From NCBI GenBank assembly GCA_031278495.1, contig JAITKG010000148.1, positions 1 through 9,108 of the forward strand: DNA of 9,108 nt, written 5' to 3'. This DNA comes from Prevotellaceae bacterium. GTDB taxonomy: Bacteria; Bacteroidota; Bacteroidia; Bacteroidales; UBA932. Shown here piece by piece: positions 7,501 through 9,108 of the stretch; the stretch's first letter is position 1, and each line of letters begins with the position of its first letter. The notes beneath the pieces were generated by a model that did no database searches, had not been told where the DNA came from, and saw only the letters and a program-made list of their open reading frames with translations. The translations under genes and the position numbers were made by a program.

Positions 7501-7535
7501 TGACTACTGACTTATGACTTACGGCTTACGACTAA
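7501..7535 (+). repeat. Degenerate heptamer tandem repeat (five units)
   Basis: Five consecutive 7-base units are seen: TGACTAC, TGACTTA, TGACTTA, CGGCTTA, CGACTAA. All share the frame (T/C)G(A/G)CT(T/A)N. The array fills nearly all the gap between the SPOR gene stop (7493) and the tmRNA 5' end (7541). It occupies the place where a tmRNA promoter would be expected, yet contains no TAnnTTTG box. Confidence 0.7.
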
Positions 7536-7540
7536 ATATT

Positions 7541-7940
7541 GGGGATGTTTTGGTTTTGACAGCAAATTGAATCGGAATGTAAGCATGCCGGGCGTTGTAT
7601 GGTGGCCCGTAAATCCCAACATGCAAGCCATAACTGGCGAAAACAATTATGCACTCGCTGCGTAGTCTGCCAAGCACACTACCTTAATCCTGCCGGCCAA
7701 GGCTGCCGGTACGACGAGTATCCCGCCGGAGCGTTCCGCTCTTTAACTTCCGGCATACGGGGTATCAACCATTAAGAGATAGCCGCGCTGACGCTTCTAC
7801 CGCCCGGCGAAATTTTAGAAGCTAAGAACGATGTATAGGCGTTTGCGCCCGGCACCGTTACGAAAACCAATCGCAAGCTAAGCATGTAGAAAGCATTTGG
7901 ATGATTTGTTTGGACGCGGGTTCGATCCCCGCCATCTCCA
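7541..7940 (+). ncRNA. ssrA: Transfer-messenger RNA (tmRNA)
   Basis: tmRNA rescues stalled ribosomes with SmpB and tags the nascent peptide for proteolysis. The 5' acceptor strand GGGGATG (7541-7547) pairs with CATCTCC (7933-7939) through seven pairs including one G-U. The discriminator is A7940, and no CCA follows (genomic CAA), so CCA would be added after transcription. The T arm is perfect: GCGGG (7916-7920), loop TTCGATC (7921-7927), CCCGC (7928-7932). The tag reading frame at 7636-7665 reads GGC GAA AAC AAT TAT GCA CTC GCT GCG TAG, giving (A)GENNYALAA with the usual C-terminal ALAA. The GC-rich stretch after the tag can form the expected pseudoknot helices. Its length of 400 bases is normal for a one-piece tmRNA. 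The 3' end is the likely integration target of the element to the right. Confidence 0.97.
7636..7665 (+). other. tmRNA proteolysis-tag reading frame
   Basis: This is the messenger segment inside ssrA. The resume codon is GGC (7636-7638) and the frame stops at TAG (7663-7665). It encodes GENNYALAA, preceded by the alanine carried on the tmRNA itself. The ALAA end is the protease-recognition end of the tag. Confidence 0.93.
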
Positions 7941-7943
7941 CAA
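7916..7943 (+). other. Likely element attachment site (attL/attR) in the ssrA 3' end
   Basis: The T arm and 3' acceptor strand of ssrA are the classical crossover target of tyrosine recombinases, and an integrase gene starts 160 bases away reading outward. The exact core cannot be fixed because the second copy would lie beyond the window; no second copy is present within it. Placement is inferred from gene order and family habit, not from a visible duplication. Confidence 0.4.
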
Positions 7944-7947
7944 AAGT

Positions 7948-7987
7948 GAAATCAGGCAATTTTATTCAAAATTGCCTGATTTCTTTT
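7948..7987 (+). terminator. Intrinsic terminator after ssrA
   Basis: Two perfect 16-base arms, GAAATCAGGCAATTTT (7948-7963) and its complement (7968-7983), enclose a four-base loop ATTC and are followed by TTTT (7984-7987). The stem starts seven bases after the tmRNA 3' end, so it would end that transcript. The preceding A-run and following T-run also make it plausible for minus-strand transcripts. Confidence 0.88.
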
Positions 7988-8001
7988 AATCTAAAAAACA
8001 G

Positions 8002-8013
8002 TCTTTTAAAAGA
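8002..8013. repeat. 12-bp perfect palindrome upstream of the integrase
   Basis: TCTTTTAAAAGA is fully self-complementary. It lies between the terminator and the integrase promoters, in AT-rich DNA where such palindromes arise easily. It might be a recombinase or regulator site, but nothing else marks it. Confidence 0.25.
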
Positions 8014-8024
8014 AAAATACTTAC

Positions 8025-8073
8025 TTGTAGGGTTGGATAAATTTTCGTAATTTTGCAAAATGTGATACATTTG
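8025..8073 (+). promoter_or_regulatory. Tandem Bacteroidetes-type promoters for the integrase gene
   Basis: Two full TAnnTTTG boxes are present: TAATTTTG at 8048-8055 and TACATTTG at 8066-8073. The first has TTG (8025-8027, within CTTG) 20 bases upstream. The second has the one-mismatch element TTTC (8043-8046) 19 bases upstream. Transcripts would start near 8062 and 8080, shortly before ATG 8103. The second box overlaps two copies of the TGTGATAC repeat. Confidence 0.6.
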
Positions 8074-8101
8074 TGATACTTTAAACTTAAAATTGTGATA
8101 C
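8061..8101 (+). repeat. Three phased TGTGATAC direct repeats (probable operator)
   Basis: Exact copies of TGTGATAC lie at 8061-8068, 8072-8079 and 8094-8101. Start-to-start distances are 11 and 22 bases, about one and two helical turns, so all three face the same side of the DNA. Copies 1 and 2 overlap the second -7 box and copy 3 ends one base before the ATG. A protein bound here would block transcription of the integrase gene. They could alternatively be arm-type sites of the recombinase. Confidence 0.7.
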
Positions 8102-8102
8102 A

Positions 8103-9108
8103 ATGAATAAACTTTCTTACTCTTTCGTTTTCAATCGTCGGCATAAAAAATTATCGCCTGATGAACGAGCTCCGGTGCATCTCGAAGTATATTTTTCCCG
8201 TGCCATTCGGAAATGGATTTCAACCGGCGTTGAAATAGAAGCTCGATTTTGGGATGCTAAAACCGGTTTACCAAGCCGGAAGCATCCAAACTATACAGGT
8301 TTATATCAACTCCTGAATAACAAAAAAAATGATATTGAAAATTATGAATTAAGTTTAATAAATCAAGGAGGCGAGCTTACGCCGGATTTATTCAATAGTT
8401 TCATGGATGGAACAAAAGATAAATTTATTGCATTTTCAGAAAATTTTATCGAAGATGAATTCAAATTCAAACGCATTAGCAAAAAGTCGAAAACAAAATA
8501 CAGATCAAATCTTTGCATTTTCAGAAAAGCGATGGGTGGGGATATAAATTTTTCTGATATTAACGAGTCACTTATAAATAAATTAGACTTGTATTTTTCA
8601 GAACAGGGATATGAACAAACCACGATTGGCAAATTTCATACTGTGATGAAAAAATTCATCAGAATAGCAGAACGCAATGGTTTCATAAAAAAGAATCCAT
8701 ATTTAAATTACAAAATAAATATGGGACAGAGCGAGCGAGTAAACCTTGAACCGGAAGAGTTGCTTCACTTGGAGAGCCTCGACAGACAAATGATATCGGT
8801 AAATTTAAGCGAAATTCTAGACCGCTTTCTGTACAGTTGCTATACTGGCATAAGGATTGGCGAAAGTATTTTGTTATCTAAGGATAAAATTAAAAAAACA
8901 GTTGATGGACTTGTCGTCGAATTTATCACGGAGAAAGGTAAGGGTGTTCGTATTGTGCATCACTTGCGCCATTTATTTGATGGTAAACCCGAAAAAATCA
9001 TACAAAAATACCTTGATCGGTATCCGAATATCGACACTATTTTTCCGAAAATATCCGAACAGGAAATAAACCGGAGTTTAAAGACATTGGCTTATATGGC
9101 AGGGATAA
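8103..9108 (+). CDS. Tyrosine recombinase/integrase of an ssrA-inserted element (3' end missing)
   Basis: An open frame from ATG 8103 runs off the window after 335 codons. Residues about 1-100 look like the Bacteroidetes Arm DNA-binding domain (NRRHKKL, then VHLEVYFSRAIRKWISTGVEI and a W-D pair). Residues about 108-205 look like the SAM-like core-binding domain (FIEDEF, KTKYRSNLCIFRKA, TTIGKFHTVMKKF, GFIKKNPY). The catalytic domain starts near 213 and shows YTGIRIGE with catalytic Arg251, and a Lys at 278 or 280 in EKGKGVRIVHHL matching the beta-hairpin lysine. It ends at LAYMAGI, just before where the HxxR motif, second His/Trp and nucleophilic Tyr are expected, so activity cannot be judged. 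The gene is visibly more AT-rich than the host genes. It reads away from ssrA with its own promoters and three operator-like repeats. Family members are usually somewhat longer than 335 residues, which fits a missing tail. Confidence 0.92.
   Translation, partial: MNKLSYSFVFNRRHKKLSPDERAPVHLEVYFSRAIRKWISTGVEIEARFWDAKTGLPSRKHPNYTGLYQLLNNKKNDIENYELSLINQGGELTPDLFNSFMDGTKDKFIAFSENFIEDEFKFKRISKKSKTKYRSNLCIFRKAMGGDINFSDINESLINKLDLYFSEQGYEQTTIGKFHTVMKKFIRIAERNGFIKKNPYLNYKINMGQSERVNLEPEELLHLESLDRQMISVNLSEILDRFLYSCYTGIRIGESILLSKDKIKKTVDGLVVEFITEKGKGVRIVHHLRHLFDGKPEKIIQKYLDRYPNIDTIFPKISEQEINRSLKTLAYMAGI

Noticed and set aside
7494..7540. tRNA gene before ssrA
   Set aside because: No cloverleaf or T-arm is present; the stretch is a heptamer tandem repeat.
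8056..8073. Short inverted repeat CAAAATG...CATTTG at the integrase promoter
   Set aside because: Imperfect, with unequal arms; better explained by the -7 box overlapping the TGTGATAC direct repeats.
8363..8632. 89-codon minus-strand frame inside the integrase region
   Set aside because: It is fully antisense to a well-supported recombinase domain, with no promoter or recognisable product.
8857..9069. 70-codon plus-strand frame overlapping the integrase 3' part
   Set aside because: Out of frame with the integrase, whose catalytic motifs (YTGIRIGE, EKGKG) read through the same bases; the protein looks random.
1..9108. CRISPR array, transposase or insertion sequence
   Set aside because: No regularly spaced long repeats, no transposase motifs and no terminal inverted repeats were seen; the only mobile gene is the tyrosine recombinase.

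Overview
The window looks like a chromosomal segment of a Bacteroidota bacterium, most likely of the order Bacteroidales. Four things point there. Several genes are preceded by the -7 box TAnnTTTG of the Bacteroidetes primary sigma factor. One gene encodes a DUF5686/carboxypeptidase-regulatory-like outer-membrane protein. The tmRNA encodes the tag (A)GENNYALAA, close to tags I recall from Bacteroidales. The integrase at the right end has the N-terminal Arm domain architecture common in Bacteroidetes mobile elements. No genus can be assigned from the sequence alone.

Left part (1-4110): a clear promoter at 71-101 points leftward into a gene of which only the first codons are present. Rightward come a fused SpmA/SpmB-type membrane protein (237-1466) and, 42 bases later with its own promoter, the 855-residue DUF5686 outer-membrane protein (1509-4076). 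The latter converges on folD, with an imperfect hairpin shared by the two 3' ends.

Middle (4108-7493): ffh (signal recognition particle GTPase) and folD (one-carbon folate metabolism) form a leftward housekeeping pair. Divergent from ffh is a two-gene rightward unit encoding a LEA14-like lipoprotein and a secreted SPOR-domain protein, both probably envelope proteins.

Right part (7494-9108): a five-unit heptamer repeat leads straight into the tmRNA gene ssrA (7541-7940), followed by a perfect 16-bp stem terminator. From there the base composition becomes visibly AT-rich. A tyrosine recombinase gene starts at 8103, reads away from ssrA, and is cut by the window end before its last catalytic residues. 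This is the usual layout of an integrative element inserted at the 3' end of ssrA, with the rest of the element to the right of the window. The recombinase promoter region holds three exact copies of TGTGATAC at 11- and 22-base spacing, on one face of the helix. They overlap the -7 box and abut the start codon, which suggests an autoregulatory operator or integrase/excisionase arm sites.

The host genes are ordinary. The most interesting material lies in non-coding DNA around ssrA and in front of the integrase.
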